This document shows positions 27,101 to 37,446 of a DNA stretch of 64,000 bases, one piece after another. The DNA comes from Alloprevotella sp. (GTDB taxonomy: Bacteria > Bacteroidota > Bacteroidia > Bacteroidales > Bacteroidaceae), in NCBI GenBank assembly GCA_017478625.1, contig JAFVDF010000016.1:62001-126000 (forward strand), in the 5' to 3' direction. Made by a program: the position numbers and the translations under genes. The first letter of the stretch is position 1. The number at the start of each line of letters is the position of its first letter. The notes under the pieces were generated by a model. That model had not been told where the DNA came from. It worked only from the letters and a program-made list of their open reading frames with translations, and searched no databases.

Positions 27101-29296
27101 ATGAAAAAGACCAATCCTACGACGTTGTGGAGGAGGCTCTTCCTCTTATTGATTTATGCCATTTTCTTGTTCGGCTCTTCGTTTTCTTTTGCGCAGAATA
27201 CAGGAAAATTGCACCATTATGCTGAGTTTGTAAATCCTTTTATCGGTACTGATTTTACAGGCAATACTTATCCTGGCGCACAGTCGCCTTTTGGGATGGT
27301 ACAACTTTCGCCGGATAACGGCTTACCGGGTTGGGACAGAATAGCGGGCTATTTTTATCCCGACTCTACGATAGCAGGCTTCAGCCATACTCATTTGCTG
27401 GGCACGGGCGCGGGAGATTTGTACGATATATCGTTTTTGCCGGTCAGCACCCCAATTCGCAAGTCGGCCGAGCCACTGGGTGTTCATTCGCGTTTTTCTC
27501 ATGCTGAGGAGCAGGCCGAAGCCGGCTATTATCGTGTGCGTCTCAGTGACTACGATATAGATGTAGAACTGACGGCTACGGAGCGTGTAGGAGTGCAACG
27601 TTACACTTTTCCGACGTCGCAGGGTCTGGTAATTCTCAACCTCGCGAAAGCCATGAACTGGGACCGCACGCTGGAGTGTGAGATAAGGCAGGTGGACAGT
27701 GTTACTATTGAGGGCTGGCGCTTCTCCGATGGATGGGCCCGTAACCAGAAAGTATTTTTCCGCACACGTTTTTCATCGCCTGTCAAGAGCATGGAATTTC
27801 AAAGCGACTCGCTCTTTCAGCACGGTGTAGTTCACTTGTCGTTCGATTTGCCTATGCGCAACCTTACGGTCTGCACGGCATTGTCGCCCGTAAGTGTGGA
27901 GGGGGCTCGTAAGAACCTTGAGGCCGAATGTCCGATAATTGATTTTGACCGTACGCGCAGGTTGGTGCAGCGTAAATGGGACGAACTGCTCAGCCGCATA
28001 GAGATACAGACGGAAAAGCCTGTGCAGGACACGATTTTCTATACCGCACTCTATCACGCCCTTAGTGCGCCCACCATTTATTCGGATGTAGATGGAGGTT
28101 ATCGCGGTCCAGACGGCAAGGTCCATATCGCAAATGGATGGACAAACTACTCTACGCTGTCTCTTTGGGACACGTTCCGTGCGGCCCACCCGCTTTATAC
28201 GCTTATCTGCCCCGAGCGCGTCAATGACTTTGTGCAGTCTTTCCTTGCCTTTGAGAAACAACACGGGCGCCTGCCTGTATGGCCACTTCAAGGGAGCGAA
28301 ACGGATATGATGATAGGCTATCATGCTATTCCCGTATTGGTGGATGCCTGTCTGAAAGGCCTGACAAGCGCCAACCCTGTCGAGGTGTTAGAGGCCTGCG
28401 TCCGCACAGCCACCGATACCTCATATCGCGACATAGACAAGTATCTGAAATACGGCTATATACCTTATGACGGCGGAAAGGCTATGAACAGCGACGACTG
28501 GTCGCTTTCGCGTACGCTGGAATATAGTTACGACGACGCTTGTATTGCTCGCTTGGCCCGACATCTCGGTCAGGACAGCATAGCGAAGGTGTTTGCCCTG
28601 CGCGCACAGTATTACAAGAACTTGTACGAGCCAGTGAGCGATTTCTTTGTGCCTCGCAACAGCCAGGGGCAGTATCAGGCCGACTTTTTCCCCGAGGCTT
28701 ATACCCCACATATCTGTGAGAGCAATGCGTGGCAATACTTTTGGTTCGTACCCCACGATGTATCCGGTCTGATACGTCTGTCCGGTGGAAAAAAAGCCTT
28801 TGAGAGCAAGTTGGATTGTTTCTTCTCTTCAGCCCCAAGTGCTGACGACGAATTACCGCTGTTCTCTACGGGAATGATTGGACAATATGTTCACGGCAAC
28901 GAACCGTGCCATCATGTGGCATACCTCTACAACGCTGTCGGAAAACCTGAGAAAACGCAACGTTACTTGCGTCAGATTATGGGTGAGTTATATCAGAACA
29001 ATCCAGCCGGTCTTTGTGGCAACGAAGATTGCGGTCAGATGTCATCGTGGTACGTACTTTCTGCCCTAGGCTTCTATCCGGTTGATGCGGCAGATGGTCG
29101 CTACGAACTGGGCGCGCCTCTTTTTGAGCAGGCCAAGATACATCTTTCCTCAGACAAAAGCCTTGAGATAAAGGCGCCTGGTGCGGTGGGCGGACAAGTC
29201 TTTCGGCATCATCGCTTCAATGGGAAAAAGAACAGGGCCACCTATATAGAGGATGCACTACTGCGTCAGGGCGGCACGCTGGAATTTCTGCCATAA
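27101..29296 (+). CDS. Secreted GH92 alpha-mannosidase (HGNEP type)
   Basis: A 731-residue calcium-dependent exo-alpha-mannosidase of family GH92 with a Sec signal peptide (to about SFSFAQ). The N-terminal sandwich domain shows VNPFIGT and NTYPGAQSPFGMVQLSPD. The (alpha/alpha)6 domain holds the likely general acid Glu540 in CESNAWQY, the subsite motif HGNEPCHH (598-605), and the likely base in NEDCGQMSSWY (Asp643). The intact HGNEP-x-HH is, as I recall, the form of alpha-1,2-mannosidases. It would trim mannose from N-glycans or yeast mannan for the SusCD system. The second GH92 gene follows by 44 bp. Confidence 0.94.
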   Translation: MKKTNPTTLWRRLFLLLIYAIFLFGSSFSFAQNTGKLHHYAEFVNPFIGTDFTGNTYPGAQSPFGMVQLSPDNGLPGWDRIAGYFYPDSTIAGFSHTHLLGTGAGDLYDISFLPVSTPIRKSAEPLGVHSRFSHAEEQAEAGYYRVRLSDYDIDVELTATERVGVQRYTFPTSQGLVILNLAKAMNWDRTLECEIRQVDSVTIEGWRFSDGWARNQKVFFRTRFSSPVKSMEFQSDSLFQHGVVHLSFDLPMRNLTVCTALSPVSVEGARKNLEAECPIIDFDRTRRLVQRKWDELLSRIEIQTEKPVQDTIFYTALYHALSAPTIYSDVDGGYRGPDGKVHIANGWTNYSTLSLWDTFRAAHPLYTLICPERVNDFVQSFLAFEKQHGRLPVWPLQGSETDMMIGYHAIPVLVDACLKGLTSANPVEVLEACVRTATDTSYRDIDKYLKYGYIPYDGGKAMNSDDWSLSRTLEYSYDDACIARLARHLGQDSIAKVFALRAQYYKNLYEPVSDFFVPRNSQGQYQADFFPEAYTPHICESNAWQYFWFVPHDVSGLIRLSGGKKAFESKLDCFFSSAPSADDELPLFSTGMIGQYVHGNEPCHHVAYLYNAVGKPEKTQRYLRQIMGELYQNNPAGLCGNEDCGQMSSWYVLSALGFYPVDAADGRYELGAPLFEQAKIHLSSDKSLEIKAPGAVGGQVFRHHRFNGKKNRATYIEDALLRQGGTLEFLP

Positions 29297-29340
29297 AAAA
29301 AGGATAATTCAATTCATCAAAACTCTTATACTGACAACTA

Positions 29341-31614
29341 ATGTCTATGAAAAAAATCTTGCTTTCGCTATGCGGTCTGTTGATGTGTACAGCACTCTCT
29401 GCCCAGACCGATTTTGCAGCGTATGTAAACCCGCTGGTGGGCACCGAATCCTCGTTTGAACTCTCCACCGGCAATACCTATCCTGCCATAGCCACGCCTT
29501 GGGGAATGAATGCGTGGGTTGCGCAGACTGGTCCTAACGGTGATGGTTGGCAATACACTTATGGGGCCAAGAAGATACGGGGCTTCAAACAGACCCATCA
29601 GCCCAGTCCGTGGATCAACGACTATGGCGTTTTTTCCTTGATGCCTGTGGTAGGTGCTCCCCTCTATAAGGAGGACGCCCGGGCCAGTTGGTTCAGCCAC
29701 AAGGCCGAGGAGGCAAGGCCCTACTATTATCGCGTCTATCTGGCCGATTATGATGTAACAGCCGAGGTGGCTCCGACGAGTCGGGCCGCCATACTTCGTT
29801 TCTCTTTTCCCAATACGTCCGACGCATTTGTCGTGCTCGATGCTTTCGACCGCGGTTCTTGTGTGGAGATTCAGCCCGAAAAAAATCGTATTGTAGGCTA
29901 TTCTACGCGCAACAGTGGTGGAGTAACGGACAATTTCAAGAACTATTTTATTGCAGAGTTCGACCGTCCGTTTAGTTACATAGCCACTTCCGACGGCGAC
30001 ACGCTTGTGGCCGGTCAGCCAAAGATTCTGTCTGACCATGCCTTGGCCGTAGTCGGTTTTACGACTGGGAGAGAGACTCCTGTCATTGTGCGTACGGCGT
30101 CCTCCTTTATCAGCGAGACGCAGGCGGAGCGCAATTTACAAGAAGTAAAGGGCCAATCCTTTGAAGCCATAAAGGAACAAGGACACAAGGCCTGGAATGA
30201 TGTCTTGGGCCGTATCGAAGTGACCGGTGGCACTACCGACCAACTTCGCACCTTCTATTCGTGTCTCTATCGGAGCCTGCTTTTCCCACGCAGTTTCTAT
30301 GAATTCGATGAGAACGGCGAGCCACAACACTACAGTCCCCACGACGGAAAAATCCATAAAGGCTATTTCTACACCGACACGGGTTTCTGGGACACTTTCC
30401 GCTGTCTCTTCCCTCTCTTGAACCTTGTCTATCCTGACGAGAGCCTGAAGATGCAGGAAGGCTTGCTCCATGTCTATGAGGAGAGCGGTTTCTTCCCTGA
30501 ATGGGCTAGCCCCGGCCATCGTGGCTGTATGGTGGGTAACAACTCGGCCAGCGTGCTGACCGACGCCTATATCAAGGGGGTGCGCGTCAGCCGTCCGGAG
30601 TTGCTTTACGAAGGACTCATAGCCAGTGCGAACCATGTGCACCCGGATGTGTCCTCCACAGGTCGGCTTGGGTTTGAGGAATACAACCGCTTGGGCTATG
30701 TACCGTGTGATATAGATATTCGCGAGAGCGCCGCACGTACCTTGGAATATTGCTACGACGATTGGTGCATTCTTCAGATGGCGAAGTCGCTCAAAAAGTC
30801 GAAGAACGACATCAAAATCTTAGAGCAACGCACACAAAATTACCGCAACCTCTTTGACGCCACAAGTGGGCTGATGCGAGGCAAGCAGGCTGACGGAAAA
30901 TTCGAGGCACCTTATTCTCCCTATAAGTGGGGTGGGGTCTTCACCGAGGGAAATGCGTGGCATTATACTTGGAGCGTCTTCCACGATGTCAAAGGTCTGA
31001 TGGACCTGATGGGAGGGCGTGAAGCGTTTGCCAATAAGATGGACAGCGTCTTTACGCTTCCGCCGGTATTCGACGATTCTTATTACGGACAAGTGATTCA
31101 TGAGATTCGGGAAATGCAGATTATGAATATGGGCCAATATGCTCACGGCAACCAACCTATTCAGCACTTCATATATCTCTACGATTGGGCCGGACAACCC
31201 TGGAAAGCACAGTTGCGCCTGCGTGAAGTAATGGACAAACTCTATACGCCGAACCCAGACGGCTATTGCGGTGATGAAGACAACGGACAGACCAGTGCCT
31301 GGTATGTGTTCTCTGCGCTCGGCTTCTATCCCGTCTGTCCGGGTACAACGCAATATGCTCTCGGCGCGCCCCTCTTCCAGCATGCTGTTATCCATTTGCC
31401 TAACGGCAAGAATGTAGAGATAGCCGCGCCCAATAACTCGCAACAGAATTTCTATGTCGATACGCTTCGGCTGAATGGTAAGTCGTACGACAAGAACTAT
31501 CTGGAACACTTTGACCTGCTGAAAGGGGTTAAGTTGGACTTTGAGATGACCGACAAACCCAACCTCCAGCGTGGCACAAGCCTCAAGGCGATGCCTTACT
31601 CCGTTACAAAATAG
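29341..31614 (+). CDS. Secreted GH92 alpha-mannosidase (HGNQP type)
   Basis: A 757-residue GH92 enzyme, second in the pair, with signal peptide ending TALSAQ. ATG 29347 is an equally good start (MKKILLS), giving 755 residues. The family marks are VNPLVGT, NTYPAIATPWGMN, the likely acid Glu536 in TEGNAWHY, and GDEDNGQTSAWY with Asp647. The +1 subsite motif is HGNQPIQH instead of HGNEPxHH: Glu became Gln and the first His became Gln. In GH92 this spot is tied to linkage choice, so it probably cuts a bond other than alpha-1,2 and complements its neighbour. Confidence 0.93.
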   Translation: MSMKKILLSLCGLLMCTALSAQTDFAAYVNPLVGTESSFELSTGNTYPAIATPWGMNAWVAQTGPNGDGWQYTYGAKKIRGFKQTHQPSPWINDYGVFSLMPVVGAPLYKEDARASWFSHKAEEARPYYYRVYLADYDVTAEVAPTSRAAILRFSFPNTSDAFVVLDAFDRGSCVEIQPEKNRIVGYSTRNSGGVTDNFKNYFIAEFDRPFSYIATSDGDTLVAGQPKILSDHALAVVGFTTGRETPVIVRTASSFISETQAERNLQEVKGQSFEAIKEQGHKAWNDVLGRIEVTGGTTDQLRTFYSCLYRSLLFPRSFYEFDENGEPQHYSPHDGKIHKGYFYTDTGFWDTFRCLFPLLNLVYPDESLKMQEGLLHVYEESGFFPEWASPGHRGCMVGNNSASVLTDAYIKGVRVSRPELLYEGLIASANHVHPDVSSTGRLGFEEYNRLGYVPCDIDIRESAARTLEYCYDDWCILQMAKSLKKSKNDIKILEQRTQNYRNLFDATSGLMRGKQADGKFEAPYSPYKWGGVFTEGNAWHYTWSVFHDVKGLMDLMGGREAFANKMDSVFTLPPVFDDSYYGQVIHEIREMQIMNMGQYAHGNQPIQHFIYLYDWAGQPWKAQLRLREVMDKLYTPNPDGYCGDEDNGQTSAWYVFSALGFYPVCPGTTQYALGAPLFQHAVIHLPNGKNVEIAAPNNSQQNFYVDTLRLNGKSYDKNYLEHFDLLKGVKLDFEMTDKPNLQRGTSLKAMPYSVTK

Positions 31615-31638
31615 AGCGGTCTGCATCTGCTGACTGAT

Positions 31639-31676
31639 AAGTCTGTCCGGGCGTTTGTCTCGGGCAGACTTTTTTC
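31639..31676 (+). terminator. Terminator after the GH92 pair
   Basis: AAGTCTGTCCG pairs with the CGGGCAGACTT arm (one G-T), followed by a run of T from 31670. Confidence 0.75.
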
Positions 31677-31698
31677 AATGCCCGCACTGAGAGCCGGA

Positions 31699-31824
31699 AA
31701 ATTCCATTATGCGACGCGCAAATTGCATTATGGAATCGGAAAATTGTAGTATTGAATTTCAAAATTGCATAAGGGAATTTTGAAATTGCATAAGCGAATC
31801 GGAGCGTATCATTATGCGCCAACA
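31699..31824. repeat. Array 2: six 21-bp phased repeats
   Basis: Core first bases fall at 31705, 31726, 31747, 31768, 31789 and 31810, exactly 21 bp apart. Units 2-5 begin AAATTG and share GAAT after the core; unit 3 has a degenerate core (TAGTATT). It lacks the promoter, short RNA and GTTAA dyad of elements 1 and 3. Confidence 0.87.
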
Positions 31825-31846
31825 TTTTCTGACTGAAAATGTTGGC
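31818..31846. other. Perfect 12-bp hairpin closing array 2
   Basis: GCCAACATTTTC pairs with GAAAATGTTGGC, loop TGACT, starting inside the last repeat unit. There is no T-run, so it is not a typical terminator. Its place next to the array parallels the hairpins of arrays 1 and 3. The rest of 31850-32050 shows no gene. Confidence 0.7.
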
Positions 31847-32055
31847 GAAAGGTGCTGATAGGGCGAATGGTAGCTGAATCGTGGGAGGCAAAAGGACAGG
31901 GCGAGGAGGCTTCTTCCTGTTGCGAGGCAACAATTCCATTATGTAATCTGTGCCTGAGGACTGTACTGGGGTACTTCCCCCTTGGCTAATTGCGGAATGG
32001 CAGTATGGCTGGAGGCAGAAGCAGGACTGCAGACCCGCATTGCAGGTTGCTATAT

Positions 32056-32093
32056 AGAAAGCCGGCGAACCTGTAATGGTCCGCCGGCTTTCT
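32056..32093 (-). terminator. Terminator after nuoN
   Basis: AGAAAGCCGGCG pairs perfectly with CGCCGGCTTTCT, loop of 14. It lies 35 bp past the nuoN stop and most likely ends the nuo transcript. Confidence 0.7.
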
Positions 32094-32127
32094 AAGCGAA
32101 AAAGAAATTATGTGGTGAGTTTTCTTT

Positions 32128-33621
32128 TTAGAGGATGCTGAGGGAATCGATATAGGAATAGCATACGCCCATTATACCGAAGAGTACCACGCCAAGCGTA
32201 CAGATGACGAGTGCCGCACGAGTGCCGTTGTCCGAGCGGAATGTGGCAATCGGGGAGGCATTGGTCTTAATGTACATGGCCTTGACGATGAGCAGGTAAT
32301 AGTAGAGGGAAAGTACAGTATTAATCAAGGCAATCAGTACGAGCCAGGGATAGCCCGCGTTGAAGGCTGCCATGAAAATAAAGAACTTACTGAACATTCC
32401 GGCGAATGGCGGTATGCCCGCAAGGGAGAAGAGGCATAGCGTCATTAGGAAGGATAATTTCGGATTCGTATTATAGAGTCCGTCGTAATCATCGATGCGT
32501 ATCTTTCCACTCTGTTGCTCTATGACGTTTATAACGGCAAATGCACCGAGGTTGGCGGCCATATAAACGAGCAGATAATAGACGAGCGCGGTCTGACCTT
32601 GCGCTGTGCCACCCATAATACCTAACACGAGATAACCGGCTTGCGAGATGGCACTGAATGCCATAAAGCGTTTCAGATTCTGCTGCTGGATGGCAAAAAG
32701 GTTGGCTACGGTAATGGTTACGATAATAATCCAGAAGAGTGCGCGGTTCCATTCTACTGCCAAGTCGTCTGCACCGAAAGCTTTAACGAGCACGGTGAAC
32801 AGTACAAAGGCTGCACTGCCCTTACTGATAACGCTGAGGTACGACGTCACTACGGTAGGTGCTCCTTGGTAGGTGTCAGCGGTCCACAGGTGGAAGGGAA
32901 CCAGACTTATCTTAAAGCCCATACCCGTCAGGAAGAACGTAAGGCCGATAAGGTTTATCAGCGAATCGGCTGAGAAGGCCAAGCGAAGCCGCTCAAAATA
33001 GAGCGTGCCCGTAGCACCATATATGAGCGAGATTCCGTATAGGAGCAGACCACTGGAGAAGATGGCAAGCAAGACGAACTTAGCACCGGCTTCGGCGCTC
33101 TCATAGCGATATTTGTCAAATGCTACTAAGGCGGCCATTGGCACACTGGCCATTTCCAGCCCTATGAAGAACATAAGAAAATGTCCGCTTGAGATCATAA
33201 AGTACATGCCCAGCAAGGTAAACAGCGTGATGGTGTAAAACTCGCCACGCTTTACCCGATTCTCCTCTCGGTTAAGCCAACCGCCCGCCATAAGGAACAC
33301 AACGAGTGTGCCGACGTTTAAGACGGATTTTACCACGGTCATCATAGCCGTGTGCTGGTACATACCGCCAAATGCGCTTATTGTGTCCATCGAGCCATTA
33401 AGGCAGGGCAACAGATTGATAAGCGTATGGACTGTGAAGAGCGTCAGCGTCACCCACGCAATAGGCGATTTTTTCTGTGCGGAAAGGGACTCGCCGTCCT
33501 TGGGCTCCTTGCAGAGAAACAGGTCGGCCACAAACACCAGGAGGATAACGAGCATCAGGCTCAACTCCTCGCGCATATTAAGGAACTGCGAGTAGTCTAA
33601 TGAAGATAGTGAGTAATCCAT
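32128..33621 (-). CDS. nuoN: NADH-quinone oxidoreductase subunit N
   Basis: A 497-residue antiporter-like membrane subunit of complex I with about 14 helices. It shows the family's proton-channel pattern: a Glu in the fifth helix ([14 protein letters not shown]), a Lys-containing helix seven ([13 protein letters not shown]) and a Lys in the later helix ([15 protein letters not shown]). It is last in the operon. NuoL, M and N each move protons through the membrane arm. The initiating Met is the only sensible one, since [10 protein letters not shown] precedes helix one. Confidence 0.95.
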   Translation of the reverse strand: MDYSLSSLDYSQFLNMREELSLMLVILLVFVADLFLCKEPKDGESLSAQKKSPIAWVTLTLFTVHTLINLLPCLNGSMDTISAFGGMYQHTAMMTVVKSVLNVGTLVVFLMAGGWLNREENRVKRGEFYTITLFTLLGMYFMISSGHFLMFFIGLEMASVPMAALVAFDKYRYESAEAGAKFVLLAIFSSGLLLYGISLIYGATGTLYFERLRLAFSADSLINLIGLTFFLTGMGFKISLVPFHLWTADTYQGAPTVVTSYLSVISKGSAAFVLFTVLVKAFGADDLAVEWNRALFWIIIVTITVANLFAIQQQNLKRFMAFSAISQAGYLVLGIMGGTAQGQTALVYYLLVYMAANLGAFAVINVIEQQSGKIRIDDYDGLYNTNPKLSFLMTLCLFSLAGIPPFAGMFSKFFIFMAAFNAGYPWLVLIALINTVLSLYYYLLIVKAMYIKTNASPIATFRSDNGTRAALVICTLGVVLFGIMGVCYSYIDSLSIL

Positions 33622-33649
33622 ATATATCTTTATTCTTTTCAGCGAGATT

Positions 33650-35170
33650 CTACATAAACGGATTCAGTGAAGCATCGGCCGTGAACTTCGTAATATTGCT
33701 TATTATCGGAGCTACGCCGCCGTCTATCAAGTTGCTTATCCAGAACGGGGCCGTACCCAGTCCTGCAATGCAGAAGATGAGGCAGATGACAGCAAAACGC
33801 TCTTCCCACGTAGCGTCGGATAATTTGAGATGATGCTCGTCGGTACAAACACCATACAAAATCTTTCCAACCAGACGAAGGATATAGACCGCTGTCACGA
33901 CGATACTGGTGCACGCTGCAATGGTAAGCACGCGATGGAAGGTATCAGCCTGCGCGAAGGAGCCTACAAATATGGTCATCTCGGCTACAAAGCCACTGAA
34001 TCCTGGCAGGCCGAGGTTGGCAAGTCCCGCAATGACATAACAGACTGACAGGAAGGGCATAATACGCATCAGACCGGTCATTTCACGGATGTCGCGCGTA
34101 TGTGTCCGTCCGTAAATCATACCAATCAGTGCAAAGAATAATGCCGTAGTCAAACCGTGCGAGAGCATCTGAAGCACAGCACCCGTGGCGGCCACTTGAT
34201 TGATCATCAAAATGCCAAACAAGACGAGGCCACAGTGGGATACAGAGGAGTAGGCGTTGATGTACTTAAGGTCGGTCTGTACGCAGGCCGAGAAAGCACC
34301 ATATACCACGGAGATACCAGTAAGAATCAAGAAGATCCAGCCCAAATCCTGTGCAGCCTGGGGCATCAGGTACATAGCAATGCGGAAACAGCCATATCCT
34401 CCCAGTTTCATCAATACACCTGCGTGCAGCATAGATACTGCGGTTGGCGCAGAAGCGTGACCATCGGGGCTCCAAGTATGGAAGGGGAAGAGCGCCCCAA
34501 GGACTCCGAAACCGGCAAAAGTAAGCGGGAACCAAATATGTTGCTGGGCCAAATCAATGACATGTGCACCATTGAGCTGGTTGGCTATGTCTATGATGTT
34601 CATAGTCTGTCCGCCGGCACCGTAGAATATTCCGAAAATACCACACATTAAGAATGCGGAACCGCCCATCAGCATCAGCGTCAGTTTCATGGCGGCATAT
34701 TCTTTCGGGCCAGTACCCCACACACCGATAAGTAAGTACATGGGAATCAGCGCCACCTCATAGAACATAAACATGGCAAACATATCAATGCTTATGAAGA
34801 AGCCGAACACACCAGCCGATAAGAGTGTGAACCAAAGGAAGTATTCTTTGTTCATATTCCACGATACAAACGTACCGGTGAATACGATAATGGACGAAAG
34901 CAACAGCATGGCTACTGAAATGCCATCGACACCTACGGAATATTTAATATGCAACGGGGCAATCCAATCGAACGATGCAGTAAATAGCATCGGCGAGGTG
35001 GGATCTACCGCACGCTCCTGAAGGAACAGTACGGTCAAGGCAACCGAAAGGATAAGTAAGCCAGTGCTTCCGATTACCATTACGCTCCGAATGCCCTTTT
35101 GATCCTTCACGAGCCACAACCCGAGAAGCATCAGTAACGGTATCAGTACAAATATTGATAAGAAGTTCAT
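33650..35170 (-). CDS. nuoM: NADH-quinone oxidoreductase subunit M
   Basis: A 506-residue antiporter-like proton-pumping subunit. The marks include [18 protein letters not shown] with the conserved helix-5 Glu, the [19 protein letters not shown] channel segment, and [17 protein letters not shown] with the mid-membrane Lys. The spacing is 13 bp from nuoL and 28 bp to nuoN, within one operon. Length and order are normal for the family. Confidence 0.96.
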   Translation of the reverse strand: MNFLSIFVLIPLLMLLGLWLVKDQKGIRSVMVIGSTGLLILSVALTVLFLQERAVDPTSPMLFTASFDWIAPLHIKYSVGVDGISVAMLLLSSIIVFTGTFVSWNMNKEYFLWFTLLSAGVFGFFISIDMFAMFMFYEVALIPMYLLIGVWGTGPKEYAAMKLTLMLMGGSAFLMCGIFGIFYGAGGQTMNIIDIANQLNGAHVIDLAQQHIWFPLTFAGFGVLGALFPFHTWSPDGHASAPTAVSMLHAGVLMKLGGYGCFRIAMYLMPQAAQDLGWIFLILTGISVVYGAFSACVQTDLKYINAYSSVSHCGLVLFGILMINQVAATGAVLQMLSHGLTTALFFALIGMIYGRTHTRDIREMTGLMRIMPFLSVCYVIAGLANLGLPGFSGFVAEMTIFVGSFAQADTFHRVLTIAACTSIVVTAVYILRLVGKILYGVCTDEHHLKLSDATWEERFAVICLIFCIAGLGTAPFWISNLIDGGVAPIISNITKFTADASLNPFM

Positions 35171-35183
35171 GGTCGTGGATAGT

Positions 35184-37103
35184 TTAAAGAATCATAATAA
35201 ATATCAAAACAATTGCTCCGAGCAAGAAGATGAATGCGTACTTCTGGATAGAGCCACTTTGGAAGCCTCTGATTTCAAATCCAAGCTCGTGAGTGCCCCA
35301 CGCAAGGAAGTTGAAGAAGCCGTCAATAATGTGGCGGTCAAACCAGGCCAGTGGTTTGGAAATATGCTTGAAGATAATCTGGTGGGTTACATATTGGTAC
35401 ACTTCATCCAGATAGAAACGCTTGTAGGCCCACTTATGTAATCTGGGCATAGCGGCCTGCAACCTGTCGGCCACAGGTTGTTTTTCACCTTTGTAAATAT
35501 AGGTTGCCAGTGCGATAGAGACTAACGCGATGAGGCAACTGGTGGCACCAAGTTTCCAATCGAAATGTGCGAGGAAATCGTAGGCTTGCCCATCGGCGCT
35601 CACTAATTTACCGAACGGAATGAAACCGGCTACGAGTGTGAAGATAGTGAGGAATATGAGTGGGAAAGTCATTACCCAGCCACCTTCATGTGGAGTGTGG
35701 GCCGAGTGGTGCTCTTTATTTTCTGTTCCCCAGAAGATTCCGTAGTATAGGCGGAACATATAGAACGCGGTCATAGCAGCTATACCGGTCATAACCCATC
35801 CCATTACAGGACTGTAGGCGAAACTGGCTGATAAGATCTCGTCTTTCGAGAAGAAACCACTGAAGGGTGGAATACCGGAAATAGCGAGACAGGCAATCAG
35901 GAACGTCCAGTGTGTTACGGGCATATACTTGCGCATTCCTCCCATCATAGACATTTCGTTGCTGTGTACTGCATGAATCAGACAGCCTGCGCAAAGGAAC
36001 AGAGTGGCCTTGAACATGGCGTGGGTAAACAGGTGGAACATGGAAGCCATATAACCGAGGCTACCCTCATGTCCGTGGCCCGTGGTTGCTTCTGTACATA
36101 CGCCGAGTGCTACCATCATGAAAGCAATCTGCGAGATAGTGGAGAAGGCCAGTACGCGCTTGATGTCGCTTTGTGCACAAGCTACGGCAGCGGCATAGAA
36201 TGCGGTGAATGCACCTATCCAAGCCACAACGTGGAGCGTCTCTGGCGCATATTGAATCCAAAGAGGGAACAATCGCGCTACTTGATAGACGCCTGCTACT
36301 ACCATCGTGGCTGCGTGGATTAATGCGCTTACGGGAGTAGGACCTTCCATAGCGTCCGGCAACCAGATGTGGAGCGGGAACATGGCGCTCTTACCTGCAC
36401 CTCCTAAGAACATAAGGAAAAGTGCTGTCGGCAATATGAATGCGGCTCCTGCAATATTGCGCGCATTTTCTGCGTCCGTGAAGTCGAAGCTAAATGTCTT
36501 TGTATAGAATCCGTAAATAAGGATACCTATCAGGAAGAACATATCGGCAAAGCGCGTCACAATAAATGCTTTTTTAGAAGCGGCTATGGCCGGTTTGAGT
36601 GTATAGAAGAATCCGATGAGCAGATAGGATGATACTCCCACAAGTTCCCAGAACAGATACATCTGGAAGATGTTTGTGGCCACTACAAGCCCGAGCATAG
36701 ACATGGTAAAGAGGCTCAGGAATGCGTAATAGCGCTGGAAACCGCGTTCTCCGTGCATATAGCCGAAAGAATAGATGTGCACCATCAGACTGACGGTGGA
36801 AATGACAATCAGCATTACGACGGAAATAGGATCCAGCAGGATACCCATGTCAAAGGATAGTTTTCCAAGCGGAAGCCACGAGATGTTTATGGGTACAACT
36901 GGCTGAAATGCTCCATCTACCCGTGGGGAACCAAAATAGCGGATAGCAGTATAGTAAGAGAGCACTGCTACAATGCCCAAACAGATGGTTCCAACGAGTC
37001 CTGCGGCCTTATGACTCAACTTGTGTCCAGCCAAGCCTAAGAAAAGAAATGAGGCTAGTGGCAGCAGCAGAATAAGAAGTGTGAATATAAACTGATTTTC
37101 CAT
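35184..37103 (-). CDS. nuoL: NADH-quinone oxidoreductase subunit L
   Basis: A 639-residue antiporter-like subunit at the distal end of the membrane arm. It has the helix-5 Glu ([15 protein letters not shown]), the [22 protein letters not shown]-type channel region with its Asp, [14 protein letters not shown] with the channel Lys, and the long C-terminal lateral-helix part. No frameshift or truncation is seen. The stretch [14 protein letters not shown] is an extra His-rich loop. It follows nuoK by 19 bp. Confidence 0.96.
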   Translation of the reverse strand: [639 protein letters not shown]

Positions 37104-37122
37104 ATTACGTTCTTTATGCGGT

Positions 37123-37434
37123 TTACCACTTCATTTTATCTAGTTTGTCGGCCGACAGATCTTTCAGATGGCGATATATATTGATCATAATCGCTATCGC
37201 TATTGCACTTTCCGCTGCCGTAATGGCAATGGAGAATAGCGTAAAGAAGAAGCCATCGTTGTTCTGTCCACTGAATAAGAACCTATTGAAAACAGCAAAA
37301 TTGATATCTGCAGCATTCAACATCAACTCGATAGAGAGCAAAATGGCTAGGGTGCTACGACGTGTGAGGAATCCGAAAATTCCTGCGAACATCATAATGG
37401 CAGACAGTATAAGGAGACAATTAATTTGTATCAT
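37123..37434 (-). CDS. nuoK: NADH-quinone oxidoreductase subunit K
   Basis: A 103-residue three-helix membrane subunit with the proton-path Glu residues in LLSIELMLNAADINF and AAESAIAIAI. It is placed between nuoJ and nuoL in the usual order, 12 bp after nuoJ. Confidence 0.95.
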   Translation of the reverse strand: MIQINCLLILSAIMMFAGIFGFLTRRSTLAILLSIELMLNAADINFAVFNRFLFSGQNNDGFFFTLFSIAITAAESAIAIAIMINIYRHLKDLSADKLDKMKW

Positions 37435-37446
37435 AGCGTCAAGATT

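Noticed and set aside
31615-32127. Insertion sequence or transposon between GH92 and nuo
   Set aside because: No transposase frame, no terminal inverted repeats and no target duplication were seen; only the array, hairpins and terminators.
34157-34651. 164-codon plus-strand gene inside nuoM
   Set aside because: Shadow of the conserved nuoM frame; composition is not gene-like.
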